Both the position numbers and the translations under genes were made by a program. The notes beneath the pieces are model-generated. The model ran no database searches. It was not told the DNA's origin and saw only the letters and a list, made by a program, of their open reading frames with translations. Of a stretch of 64,000 bases of DNA, positions 8,750-17,419 are shown one piece after another (position 1 is the stretch's first letter; every line of letters starts with the position of its first letter). This stretch comes from SHVO01 sp041905525 (GTDB lineage: Bacteria > Pseudomonadota > Alphaproteobacteria > Rhodospirillales > Rhodospirillaceae), in the NCBI GenBank assembly GCA_041905525.1, contig JAYRKY010000013.1, positions 30,203 through 94,202 of the forward strand, written 5' to 3'.

Positions 8750-9777
8750 GCGCTGCGATCGATCACCGGACCTTCTGTCGCGATGACGAGCGCGCGGTGT
8801 GATGCACTGGCGCGAAAAGCCGCAAAGCCCGCTGCGCCGGATGGCGTGGTCATGATCCCATAGTTCAAATCGAGGTCGTGTTGCCCGGCGACCGCCTCTG
8901 CGTCGCTCACCGTCTGGTATTCCACTTCGCAGCGCCGCAAAGTATCGAACGCGATGAGGGACGGCTCCTTGCAGTCCAGACGGCCCATATTCGAGACCGG
9001 CCCATCGACAATCACGGGCCGCCCATTTCGCGCACTCTCGCGCAGACACGGGGCGGCCTCCGGTTCAACGACGACAATCCGCGGTTGGACAGACCAGTTT
9101 TTGCGGATCATGTAAGCGATGGCGCCCGCGAGACCGCCGACGCCGGCCTGCACAAAAACGTCCGTCGGCCACGATCCCCGCTCTTCGAAGGATAGCCGGA
9201 GTTCCTCCGCCATGACGGTGTATCCCTCCATCACCAACGCCGGAGCCTGGTGATAGCCAGGCCATGATGCGTCGGCGAGGAGGATCCCGCCGGTCTCCCG
9301 CGCGTCCTTGCCGGCTGCGGCGACACTTTCTTCATAAGTTTTCCCCGACCGAACCACCTGCGCGCCCTGTGCCGCGAGCCGATCTGCGAAAGTTTGCGAG
9401 ACGGTCGCTGAGAGATACACGCGCGCGCGAGCCCCGACGTGCTTCGCTCCGGCCGCTACCGCCATTCCATGGTTTCCCGCACTCGCGCAAACAAACGTGA
9501 TACTGCCTGCAAAGGTGCGGAGCCGAGAGTCCCTGACGTCGGCGGGCATCGGTTCGCCGGTCGCTGTAGTCCATCGCTCTCGTAAAAGTTCGGCGACGGC
9601 GAAGGGGCCGCCCAGCGCTTTGAACGCGCCAAGCCCCATGCGTTCGGTTTCATCCTTAATGAAAAGGGTGGTCGAGGCCGTCTCGAAAACGTGTAGCGGC
9701 GTCGGCCGGTAGATCGGCCACTGCTTGAGAAACAAAAGCACACGGGCCGGATCGGGTGAGAAGGGAGCGGGGTCCAC
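8746..9777 (-). CDS. diaminopropionate ammonia-lyase-like PLP enzyme
   Basis: About 343 aa, fold-type II PLP enzyme. The PLP lysine lies in GLGAFKALGG, the Asn-containing substrate loop in CASAGNHGMAVAAGA, and a glycine-rich phosphate loop in QAGVGGLAGA. The YRPTPL opening and KDETERMGLGAFK are typical of the DpaL/YgeX family, which converts 2,3-diaminopropionate to pyruvate and ammonia. GTG at 9777 is preferred because it clears the DUF952 stop by 4 nt and has TAGGA just upstream; a GTG at 9810 would overlap that gene. Last gene of the minus-strand run. Confidence 0.75.
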   Translation of the reverse strand: MDPAPFSPDPARVLLFLKQWPIYRPTPLHVFETASTTLFIKDETERMGLGAFKALGGPFAVAELLRERWTTATGEPMPADVRDSRLRTFAGSITFVCASAGNHGMAVAAGAKHVGARARVYLSATVSQTFADRLAAQGAQVVRSGKTYEESVAAAGKDARETGGILLADASWPGYHQAPALVMEGYTVMAEELRLSFEERGSWPTDVFVQAGVGGLAGAIAYMIRKNWSVQPRIVVVEPEAAPCLRESARNGRPVIVDGPVSNMGRLDCKEPSLIAFDTLRRCEVEYQTVSDAEAVAGQHDLDLNYGIMTTPSGAAGFAAFRASASHRALVIATEGPVIDRSA

Positions 9778-9781
9778 GATC

Positions 9782-10123
9782 CTAGTCCAGAAAAGAAAGT
9801 TGCGGGACACCGTCGATGTTCAGCGGAGCCTCATGCACCGCGACGACGTTTTCGGTCGGTAGCTTGGCATAAAGGTGCGGGAAAAGCTGGCCTCCCCGCG
9901 ATGGTTCCCACACCAAGTCAGAGCCAAGCTTCTCCGCGTCGACCTCAAGGACGACGAGATCCGCGATGCCCTTAAAATGCAAGCGCGCGGTCTCCTGCGC
10001 CTGCAATGCTGTCGAGAAGTGGATGTATCCGTCGCGATGATCGATCCCGGATCCTTCGAACACGCCTGCGGTTTGGGCCGCGCGCCACTCATCGCGGCGC
10101 AGGATTTTAAAGACGGATGCCAT
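9782..10123 (-). CDS. DUF952 family protein
   Basis: 113 aa, small globular protein. ATG 10123 (MASVFKILRRDEW) lies 2 nt after the stop of the MotB-like gene, which argues for coupling. The segments 'DGYIHFSTALQAQETARLHF' and 'LVWEPSRGGQLFPHLYAKL' are characteristic of DUF952. The biochemical role of the family is not established. Confidence 0.85.
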   Translation of the reverse strand: MASVFKILRRDEWRAAQTAGVFEGSGIDHRDGYIHFSTALQAQETARLHFKGIADLVVLEVDAEKLGSDLVWEPSRGGQLFPHLYAKLPTENVVAVHEAPLNIDGVPQLSFLD

Positions 10124-10125
10124 CG

Positions 10126-11328
10126 TTACCGTTGGTCGAGCTTCAGTTCGATCCGGCGGTTGCGAGCCCGCGCGGTCACGTCGTTGCCGGGATCGATCGG
10201 TTGATATTCCCCGAAGCCGGCGGCGGCGAGCCGATCGGCCGGTACACCCTGCGTGATCAGGTAGCGCACAACGGAGATCGCGCGTGCGGCCGACAACTCC
10301 CAGTTCGAGCGGAACTGCGCCGTGTTGATCGGGGCGGTATCCGTATGCCCGTCCACGCGGAGAATCCAATTGATGTCCGAGGGAATGCGGGTGGAGACGT
10401 CGAGCAGGGTGCGCGCGAGTTGGGCGAGCTGACGTTGGCCCTCGAGACCCAAGTCAGCGGATCCGGAGGTGAAGAGCACCTCGGATTGGAAGACAAATCT
10501 ATCTCCAACGATCATGACGCCGGGGCGGGTACCCAGGATATCGCGTAAGCGTCCGAAGAACTCCGATCGAGAGCGTTGCAGTTCCTGCACCTTTCCCGCC
10601 AGCGCGCGGTTCATTCGCCGACCCAGATCCGAGATCTGCGCCTTCTGCTCGGCGGTGAGCTTGTCCGACGCATCCAACGTCGCCGTTAGCTTCTCCAACT
10701 CTCTCTGCATGTCTTGCAGCTGCTGGCTCATCAGGGCGGCCGCCGCCTGGGCCTCCACGGTCAGAGCGCGTTCTTTCGCAATCTCACCATCTGTCTTGGC
10801 CGTTTGGGCCCCCAGTTCGCTGATCTGCTTTTCCAGGTTGGCCTTCAAGGCCTCCATCGCCTTGATGTTCTGTTGGAGGAGCGCGAGCTGCTGAGCCTGC
10901 TGCTTGATCGTCGTGCTCTGGTCGGCGCCCGCTTTATTCAGCGCCGCGATTTCGGCGTTGCGGGCGGCAATGTCGGCGGTCGCCGCATTCAGCTTTGACG
11001 TCAGCTGCTCGTTATCCAGCTTCACTTGCGCCAGAATATCGAGTTGTTGGTTTGCAGCCTGCAGGTCCGTCGACAGCCGCCCGATCGTCAGCTCAAGATC
11101 GCCGCGGGCCTTGCGTTCGATATTCAGCATATCTGTCAGGCTGGCCATCTGCGAATTCAATGACGCAAGAGCGCTGTCGCGGGACTGGAGGGCCTGTCCG
11201 AGCAGCGCCTGCCCCAGCACGAAAACCAAAAGCACAAAGATAATGATAATCAACAGGGTGGAGAGCGCATCCACCCAGCCCGGCCAGGCATCTATGACTG
11301 TTCGTCTACGGCGCAGGAAACCGGCCAT
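10126..11328 (-). CDS. MotB/OmpA-family peptidoglycan-binding stator protein
   Basis: 400 aa. One N-terminal membrane helix (about 18-42) carries a MotB-like acidic residue, D20 in GWVDALSTLLI. A long coiled coil follows (about 45-255), then an OmpA-type peptidoglycan-binding domain (about 265-398; VDGHTDTAPI, RAISVVRYLI, ARNRRIELKL). Paired with the MotA/TolQ-like gene 6 nt upstream, it would form an ion-driven complex of the inner membrane and cell wall. No flagellar gene is nearby, so this is probably not the flagellar motor. The role is unknown. Confidence 0.85.
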   Translation of the reverse strand: MAGFLRRRRTVIDAWPGWVDALSTLLIIIIFVLLVFVLGQALLGQALQSRDSALASLNSQMASLTDMLNIERKARGDLELTIGRLSTDLQAANQQLDILAQVKLDNEQLTSKLNAATADIAARNAEIAALNKAGADQSTTIKQQAQQLALLQQNIKAMEALKANLEKQISELGAQTAKTDGEIAKERALTVEAQAAAALMSQQLQDMQRELEKLTATLDASDKLTAEQKAQISDLGRRMNRALAGKVQELQRSRSEFFGRLRDILGTRPGVMIVGDRFVFQSEVLFTSGSADLGLEGQRQLAQLARTLLDVSTRIPSDINWILRVDGHTDTAPINTAQFRSNWELSAARAISVVRYLITQGVPADRLAAAGFGEYQPIDPGNDVTARARNRRIELKLDQR

Positions 11329-11334
11329 CGTGCG

Positions 11335-12534
11335 TTAGGACCCCGCGCTTTCACGCGATCCTGCGGTTGCGATCGTCTTAGCCAGGAGTTTGATCTCGCC
11401 GCGAATTTCGCGAACGATTTCCTCGCGGCCTGATGTGACCGACGAGGCGAGCCGCGTTAAGGCGCTGTCGATGTTACGAATGTGACCGCGTGTGACGTCG
11501 TCCATGCCGCCCGCATTCGAAATCGTGGGTGAGGCGACGGCGGACGCGATATCACTCATACTCCGCACGATGGCCGAGAGATCGCGCTGTCCTTCCGCAA
11601 GGCGGAGGAGCACTTGCTGTTCTGCGCGCATCTGATCGGCCAGGATCGAAAGCTTATCGTTCAATTGATGAAGTTGCTCATTGCCGGCGACACGACTTTG
11701 TTCTCCGCGCGCCATGATGTTCTGCAGTTCTTGGAGGCTCTCCGCGGTTTGTTCGAGGAGCGCCTCGGTGTAGGCGGAGACACCTTGCTCGCCTTCGCCG
11801 CCCATACCGCCGGAGGAAAGCTTAGTGACGCCGGAAAGCCACTCCTCGAGATCGTTATAGAACGCGTTCTGAGCTTGTCCGGCTTGCAGGTCGAGGAATC
11901 CGAGCGCCAGGGAGCCGCCGAGACCGAAGAGAGACGATGAAAACGCGGTGCCCATGCCGGAGAGCGGCGCTTCAAGCCCGGATTTCAGATTATTGAACAC
12001 CGTCGCCATGTCTTCGCCGGTGACGGACAGATTGCGGATCACGTCGGCGATGGAGTTGATTGTCCCGAGCAATCCCCAGAACGTACCGAGCAGGCCGAGG
12101 AAAATGCAAAGCCCCGTAAAGTAGCGTGACAATTCGCGGCTCTCTTCGAGGCGCGAGCCGATGCCGTCGAGAAGGGTGCGCATGACCGGCGCACTGATCG
12201 ATAAGCGGCCACGTGTCCGCTTCTCCTGCAGCATCCGCGCCATCGGCGACAGTAGCTTGAGTTTGCTTTCGTTGGGATGAAGCCGCTCGTCGGTGAGGCC
12301 GTCGCTCTGGCTTGTAGTCTGGAAGCTTTCGATCCATTCGGCTTCCGGCGCGATTTGCAACACCTGACGGAAATTGAGAATGATGCCGGTCAGGATCACG
12401 CCGAAGATCAGGGTGTTGAGAACCGGGTTGACCAGAAAGATGTTGAGCAGCTGCGGCGCAACGAAGGCCGCTCCCGCGCCGACGACGGCGAGGAAGATGA
12501 TCATACGGGTGAGGTAGGTCTTGGTATCGGTCAT
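11335..12534 (-). CDS. MotA/TolQ/ExbB-family proton-channel protein
   Basis: 399 aa. Membrane helices are at about 10-31 and 37-57, and the conserved pair is at about 143-165 (LGLLGTFWGLLGTI) and 195-218 (MGTAFSSSLFGLGGSLALGFL), the TolQ/MotA signature. A helical, probably coiled C-terminal extension follows (about 255-395). It is translated with its MotB/OmpA partner. The window also encodes a separate true TolQ, so this is a second, distinct energising channel. Confidence 0.85.
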   Translation of the reverse strand: MTDTKTYLTRMIIFLAVVGAGAAFVAPQLLNIFLVNPVLNTLIFGVILTGIILNFRQVLQIAPEAEWIESFQTTSQSDGLTDERLHPNESKLKLLSPMARMLQEKRTRGRLSISAPVMRTLLDGIGSRLEESRELSRYFTGLCIFLGLLGTFWGLLGTINSIADVIRNLSVTGEDMATVFNNLKSGLEAPLSGMGTAFSSSLFGLGGSLALGFLDLQAGQAQNAFYNDLEEWLSGVTKLSSGGMGGEGEQGVSAYTEALLEQTAESLQELQNIMARGEQSRVAGNEQLHQLNDKLSILADQMRAEQQVLLRLAEGQRDLSAIVRSMSDIASAVASPTISNAGGMDDVTRGHIRNIDSALTRLASSVTSGREEIVREIRGEIKLLAKTIATAGSRESAGS

Positions 12535-12643
12535 CCGTGTTCCTTTACCCGGCGCGCGCGCAGCGTGTGGGTAGCCGGAGAGTCACAATTGAATGCGGCA
12601 ATGCTAGGGCGCGTGCGGCCCGGGCAGGGCAACCCTGTAACAC

Positions 12644-14179
12644 CTAGCGGCGGACGAGCAGCACGTCGACGCGATCGGGCGCGCCGCCGCCGGATTGTTC
12701 GCCAAGAGCGCGCAGATTGATCCGCGTCGACTCAACGCCGGCCGCAAGCAATTCCTTGCGTACGTTCACGCCGCGCTCCGTCGATAAACGCCGCGACCGG
12801 CTTACGCTCTTCTGCGGGTCCGATGCATAGGCGATCAATTCAACGCGCAATGCGGGATCCTTCGCCATCTGCGCCGCAAGGGCCTTGAGGTTGGAGTTGG
12901 CATCGGACGGGACGGCCGACGCACCGACATCGAATGAGATCGTGAAAATATCGGGTTGACGCGGCGTTGGGGCCTTCGGCGCCGAGGGCGGAAGTGCCGC
13001 GACCTGTGTTTCTTTGGCCGGTTCCGCAGCCGCGGGAGGCGGCGTCGGCACCAATGTCGCCGGTGCAGCGGCGACAGTTTTAGCGGCCGGGGCGGCGGCC
13101 GGCGGAGTCAGAGGAGTTGGCGCGCTCGTCGCGACGCCGGGCGAACCCTTTGCGGCTGGGGGCGCAGTGGCCGACGCAGGCGCTTTTACGGCGGCCGGTG
13201 CTAGCGTCGCCGGAGGCGCCGCTGGTTTCGCGGCGGCTGCTGCCGGTGCGGGCGGCGGCGGTGCGGCGGGCTTGGCCGCTTGTGGCGCTGGAGGGGCAGG
13301 AGCACTTGTGGCGGGAGCCGGAGGCGCGGCCGGTTTGGACGCCGCAGGCTGGGCGGGCGCCGTCGTGGGCGCCGTGGGCGCTGTCGTCTGTGCTTGCGGC
13401 TTAATGGCCGCCATCTGAACGGGTTTGGCTGGGGTGGCCGGTGCAGGAACGACAGGTGTCGCGGCTGGGGCCGTCGGTTTTGCCGCCGGAGATGCGCTCG
13501 CCGTTTGAGCTGCAGGTTTCGCAGGCGCTGGCGAAGCGCTGGGCGGCGGCGACGAGGGTTTCGGCGGCGGAGCTGCGGCGGTTTGGCTCGCGGCAGGGGC
13601 CGGCTTCGCCGCGGGCGGTGTCGCGGCGGGCGCAGCCTTCGCCGTTGCAGGCGGAGTGTTTGCTGCGGCGGGCGGCGGCGTACTCGGGGCCGCCGGTTTT
13701 GCTGACGCGGCCGGCTTTGCCGCAGGCGGGGCAGGCGGCTTCACAGGCTCGACGGCGATAGGCGCGCTCGGCTTGCTCTGCTCGGGCGCTACCGCGCGCG
13801 CCATTTGGATCGGCGCACTGTTGATCGGCGCGACGCCCGGCGGCGGGCGAAGGCGGATTGCCTGAGGACGCGCAATGGCGGGCGCCACGCCGGCGGGTGG
13901 GCGCAGGATCACGCGTCCGCTGGCACCGCCTGCTGCGGGGCGGGCCGCGAGATTCATACCGACGCCCGGGACCAAGAGGCGGCGGCCGCTGGCGGCCGTG
14001 TCTCCATCCAACACCGAAAGATCAACGGAAACGGAGGAATCGCTGCGGGTCGCGGAGGCGGCGGCTTTCGCGGTCGGAATCCCGTCCGCATGCGCGGGCA
14101 CTGCGGCGGCCAAAATAATGGTCAACGTCCACAGGCTCGACGTCCGGAGCAGCTTCACTCTGCTGGTGACGTTTTTCAT
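12644..14179 (-). CDS. secreted OmpA-like protein with long Pro/Ala-rich linker
   Basis: 511 aa from ATG 14179 (MKNVTSRVKLLRTSSLW). A signal peptide with hydrophobic core LWTLTIILAAAVPAHA is followed by about 90 ordinary residues, then roughly 270 residues of almost pure Pro/Ala/Lys/Thr, then an OmpA-like C-terminal domain of about 100 residues (FTISFDVGASAVPSDAN, SRRLSTERGVNVRKELLAAG). The linker could span the periplasm or cell wall. First gene of the minus-strand run with the MotA/MotB-like pair, so a structural link to that complex is a reasonable inference. The N-terminal region matches no family known to me. Confidence 0.75.
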   Translation of the reverse strand: MKNVTSRVKLLRTSSLWTLTIILAAAVPAHADGIPTAKAAASATRSDSSVSVDLSVLDGDTAASGRRLLVPGVGMNLAARPAAGGASGRVILRPPAGVAPAIARPQAIRLRPPPGVAPINSAPIQMARAVAPEQSKPSAPIAVEPVKPPAPPAAKPAASAKPAAPSTPPPAAANTPPATAKAAPAATPPAAKPAPAASQTAAAPPPKPSSPPPSASPAPAKPAAQTASASPAAKPTAPAATPVVPAPATPAKPVQMAAIKPQAQTTAPTAPTTAPAQPAASKPAAPPAPATSAPAPPAPQAAKPAAPPPPAPAAAAAKPAAPPATLAPAAVKAPASATAPPAAKGSPGVATSAPTPLTPPAAAPAAKTVAAAPATLVPTPPPAAAEPAKETQVAALPPSAPKAPTPRQPDIFTISFDVGASAVPSDANSNLKALAAQMAKDPALRVELIAYASDPQKSVSRSRRLSTERGVNVRKELLAAGVESTRINLRALGEQSGGGAPDRVDVLLVRR

Positions 14180-14379
14180 GCGTTTCACGTTCGGCCCCCA
14201 CACATACCACGTTGGCCCGCGTTTTCTGCGTTGACCAAAGTCGTTGAAAAATCTTCGCTTTGGCCTTTTCCCCAGGCCCAAAACTACAACAGCCGTCTCT
14301 ATCGAGACAACTGATTCAGGCCCGTTACGGCCAATCTGCCAGATATAGTATGCGGGAGGTCAATTGCTGGTTAACAAGC

Positions 14380-14409
14380 GGTGACCCAGGGTTCTAACCC
14401 TTGGTCACC
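14380..14409 (-). terminator. hairpin at the suhB stop codon, possible terminator
   Basis: Near-perfect 14-nt inverted repeat (14380-14393 against 14396-14409, one mismatch) overlapping the suhB stop codon. No real T-run follows on the minus strand, so intrinsic termination is uncertain; it may act in 3'-end processing. Confidence 0.35.
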
Positions 14410-15185
14410 AGATCCAAAATTTGCTTATGGAGCTTGCCGTTAGCAGCCACAATGTTTCCATTGTGGACCACGTCCTTGCCGCCTTTGTAATCGGTGGCGA
14501 AACCGCCGGCCTCGCGGACCAGGAGGACCCCGGCGGCGATATCCCAGGGTTGGAGACCGGTTTCCCAGTATCCTTCGTACCGGCCTGCTGCGACGTAGGC
14601 GAGGTCGAGTGAGGCGGCGCCCATCCGGCGGATGCCTGCAACCTCGGCCATGACGCGCCCCATCTGATCCAAGAAAGGCTTGTGGCCGGGGCGGCCCAGG
14701 AACGGAATCCCGGTCGCGATCACGGCTTCCGACATACGGTTGCGCGAGGACACGCGCAGGCGCCGGTCATTCAGGAAGGCGCCTTTGCCTTTCTCGGCGT
14801 AGAACATCTCTTCCACGATGGGATTGTAGACCAGTCCCGCGATCACCTCGCCTTCCATCTCAAGCGCGATGGAGATGGCGAAGTGAGGAATGCCGTGCAG
14901 AAAATTGGTTGTGCCGTCGATGGGGTCGATGATCCAGCGATGCTTACCGTCCTCGGCTGGAATTTCGCCCGCTTCTTCCATCAGGAAACCAAAGCGCGGA
15001 CGGGCCTTTTGCAGTTCGGTGCGGAGGGTCTTTTCAGTTTTGACGTCGGCGGCCGAAACGAAATCGCTCGGCCCCTTGTTCGAAACCTGCAGCTGCTCGA
15101 CTTCGCCGAAGTCGCGGCGCAGCGCACGAGCGGCCTTCTGCGCGGCCCCTGTCATGACGGTCCAAAGAGCGGAACCACGCGCCAT
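14394..15185 (-). CDS. suhB: inositol-1-monophosphatase family protein
   Basis: 263 aa, start ATG 15185. The Mg/Li-sensitive phosphatase motifs are present: EEAGEI (metal Glu), DPIDGTTNFLHG, and GLQPWDIAAG (metal Asp). In many bacteria SuhB also associates with rRNA antitermination complexes; whether that holds here cannot be seen. It follows efp by 40 nt on the same strand and probably shares its transcript. Confidence 0.9.
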   Translation of the reverse strand: MARGSALWTVMTGAAQKAARALRRDFGEVEQLQVSNKGPSDFVSAADVKTEKTLRTELQKARPRFGFLMEEAGEIPAEDGKHRWIIDPIDGTTNFLHGIPHFAISIALEMEGEVIAGLVYNPIVEEMFYAEKGKGAFLNDRRLRVSSRNRMSEAVIATGIPFLGRPGHKPFLDQMGRVMAEVAGIRRMGAASLDLAYVAAGRYEGYWETGLQPWDIAAGVLLVREAGGFATDYKGGKDVVHNGNIVAANGKLHKQILDLVTKG

Positions 15186-15225
15186 CAATAAGCCCTAACG
15201 AACAAAAAAGGCCGGTTTGCGCGAG

Positions 15226-15789
15226 CTATTTCGCGCGTTCGACGTAGCTGCAGTCTTCCGTGTTCACCACGATCTTGGTGCCCGCTTCGATGAACGGCGG
15301 GATCAGGATCTTAAGGCCGTTCTCCAGAAGACCCGGCTTATATGACGAGGCGGCGGTCTGGCCTTTGACGACCGGATCGGCTTCCGTGACGGTGAGAACG
15401 ACCGACTTCGGAAGCGTCACTGACACCGGCTTGCCTTCGATGAAATCCACCGACACATCCATGTTGTCGGTGAGGAACGCGGCGCGTTCCTCAAGCAGAT
15501 CGCCGTTGATGCTGAACTGATCGTACGTGCTCTTATCCATGAAGGTGTACATGTCACCTTCCTTGTAAAGGTACTGACAATCGATTTCGCGCACTTCAAG
15601 GCGTTCCACGGAATCAGCTGTACGCCAGCGGGCCTGGCTCTTGGTTCCGGACGCGATATCGCGCATTTCGACCTGGATGAACGCGCCTCCCTTGCCGGGC
15701 TGAACGATCGCGTGCTTGATCACGGACCACTGCTTGCCTTCGTGTTCGATGACCATGCCGCCGCGGAGCAAGTTCGCATTAATCTTCAT
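15226..15789 (-). CDS. efp: translation elongation factor P
   Basis: 187 aa, three OB-like domains as in bacterial EF-P. The modification loop reads QPGKGGAF with Lys33 at the tip, the residue that receives beta-lysine from EpmA. It rescues ribosomes stalled at polyproline; the Pro-rich TolA, OmpA-like and cyclase proteins in this window would be natural clients. The divergent neighbour is epmA, which fits a modified EF-P. Confidence 0.97.
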   Translation of the reverse strand: MKINANLLRGGMVIEHEGKQWSVIKHAIVQPGKGGAFIQVEMRDIASGTKSQARWRTADSVERLEVREIDCQYLYKEGDMYTFMDKSTYDQFSINGDLLEERAAFLTDNMDVSVDFIEGKPVSVTLPKSVVLTVTEADPVVKGQTAASSYKPGLLENGLKILIPPFIEAGTKIVVNTEDCSYVERAK

Positions 15790-15878
15790 AGGGAGCGCCT
15801 GTTCGTCTCAATAATGTGCGGAAAAACCGCGGCGCTTGTATCAGTTTGACCCCTGATCTGGAAGCTCTAAAAGGGGGG

Positions 15879-16931
15879 ATGGCCGAGACTTGGTGGCATC
15901 GTGAAACCCTCGCGCGCAAGCGCCCTTTCCTTGACGCCCGCCGCGCGGCGGTAAAGGCGGTGAGGGCCTATTTCCAGGCCGAAGGCTTCACCGAGGTCGA
16001 AACCCCGGCAATCCAGCGCTCCCCCGGGATCGAACGTCATATCCGGCCCTTCTCGCTGAGCTTGCGTGAGCCCCTGGCCGAAGCCGGTTCGCCCCGGTAC
16101 CTGCATACCTCGCCGGAGTTCGCGATGAAGAAGCTTTTGGCCGGGGGGCTGCCCAAGATCATGCAGCTATGCCGGGTGTGGCGGGACGCGGAGCGCTCGC
16201 CCCAGCACGAACCTGAATTCACCATGCTCGAGTGGTACCGGGCCGACACCGACTACGGTTCGATGATGAAGGACTGTGCCGCAATCGTGCGCAAAGTCGC
16301 CAAGGCAGCGCAGCGCAGCCTCGCTCATGACGGCCTCCTCCGGCGCGGCGACAAGGCATGCGACCCTTCCAGGGTGCCGCGGCGGCTGACCGTGGCACAG
16401 GCTTTCTCCGAATATGCGGCGATCGACCTTCTGGGCGCTACCGATGGCGCGCTCATGCCGGATCCCTCGGCGCTTCGCGCCGCCGCGCGCGGGCAGGGGC
16501 TTTTCGTCAGTGATACCGACACCTGGGAGGATATCTTTTTCCGGGTGATGCTCGAGCGGATTGAGCCGCATCTCGGCGTCGGCGCATTGACGATTCTGTG
16601 TGAGTATCCAGCGAACCTGGCCGCCCTCGCGCGCAAGAAACCGGGGGACAAAAGGGTTGCCGAGCGGTTCGAGCTCTATGCCTGCGGTGTCGAACTGGCA
16701 AACGCGTATTCCGAGCTCACAGACCCAGTCGAACAGCAGCTTCGGTTCGATGCCGATCGCACCTTGCATGCGCAGCTCTATGGCGCCGCACCTCCCGTCG
16801 ATGACGAATTGTTAAGCGCCCTCGGGCAACTTCCGCCGTCCGCCGGTTGTGCGCTAGGCTTCGATCGCCTCGTGATGCTTGCTACCGGGGCGGAGAAGAT
16901 CACCGATGTTTTATGGGCGCCCGTGACATGA
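15879..16931 (+). CDS. epmA: EF-P--(R)-beta-lysine ligase
   Basis: 350 aa, class II lysyl-tRNA synthetase paralogue without the anticodon-binding domain. Motif 2 is RVWRDAERSPQHEPEFTMLEW and motif 3 GCALGFDRLVMLATG. It attaches beta-lysine to the EF-P lysine. ATG 15879 (MAETWWHRETLARKRPF) is preferred over an in-frame GTG at 15816 because the family starts close to this point and AAAAGGGGGG precedes it. Divergent from efp. The 2,3-aminomutase EpmB, which supplies beta-lysine, is not in the window. Confidence 0.9.
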   Translation: MAETWWHRETLARKRPFLDARRAAVKAVRAYFQAEGFTEVETPAIQRSPGIERHIRPFSLSLREPLAEAGSPRYLHTSPEFAMKKLLAGGLPKIMQLCRVWRDAERSPQHEPEFTMLEWYRADTDYGSMMKDCAAIVRKVAKAAQRSLAHDGLLRRGDKACDPSRVPRRLTVAQAFSEYAAIDLLGATDGALMPDPSALRAAARGQGLFVSDTDTWEDIFFRVMLERIEPHLGVGALTILCEYPANLAALARKKPGDKRVAERFELYACGVELANAYSELTDPVEQQLRFDADRTLHAQLYGAAPPVDDELLSALGQLPPSAGCALGFDRLVMLATGAEKITDVLWAPVT

Positions 16932-17410
16932 AAATGAGTCCTGAAGTCGACAGCTATATTGCCGCGTACCCACCGAAGGTGCGGGCGCTGATGAAGACGA
17001 TTCGCGCACGGATCCACAAGGCGCTGCCCGACGGCGAAGAGAAGATCAGCTACGGCCTTATCGGTTATTTCCGCGACGGCGCGGTTGCCTACTTCTCGGC
17101 GTTCAAATCGCACATTGGCTTCTTCCCGCCCACGGATGATCCAAAGCTGCAGAAGGCCGCTGCGAAATTCGCGAATGAAAAGGGAAACCTCAAGTTTCCC
17201 CTGAACGCACTGCCGCCCTACGATCTTATTGCGAAGTTCGTCACCAGCCGCGCCGCCGCCAATCGTAAGAAGGCCGAAGCGAAAGCGAAGGCAGAGAAGA
17301 AGACGGCGAAGACGTCCGTGAAGGCCGGGCCGAAGGCCGCAAAGAAAGCCGCCAAGAAGGCGGTCCCGAAGAAAGCCGTAGCGAAGAGCAAGGGCGCGAA
17401 GAAGAAGTGA
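16928..17410 (+). CDS. DUF1801 protein with histone H1-like Lys/Ala tail
   Basis: 160 aa, starting in an ATGA overlap with the epmA stop. Residues 1-105 form a DUF1801/YdhG-like domain (YIAAYPPKVRALMKTIRARIHKALP, SYGLIGYFRDG, KSHIGFFPP). From about 106 to 160 the protein is nearly all Lys and Ala with KKA, AKKA and PKKA units like the C-terminal tail of histone H1 or AlgP/Hc1 proteins. The tail suggests DNA, RNA or other polyanion binding. Whether the DUF1801 part binds iron, as suggested for some homologues, cannot be seen. Confidence 0.8.
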   Translation: MKMSPEVDSYIAAYPPKVRALMKTIRARIHKALPDGEEKISYGLIGYFRDGAVAYFSAFKSHIGFFPPTDDPKLQKAAAKFANEKGNLKFPLNALPPYDLIAKFVTSRAAANRKKAEAKAKAEKKTAKTSVKAGPKAAKKAAKKAVPKKAVAKSKGAKKK

Positions 17411-17419
17411 GCGACGCGC

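Noticed and set aside
10126..12534. MotA/MotB-like pair as a Zorya (ZorAB) defence system
   Set aside because: No ZorC, ZorD or ZorE partner is adjacent, and neighbours are DUF952 and a PLP enzyme. ZorA usually has a longer tail. A housekeeping envelope role fits better.
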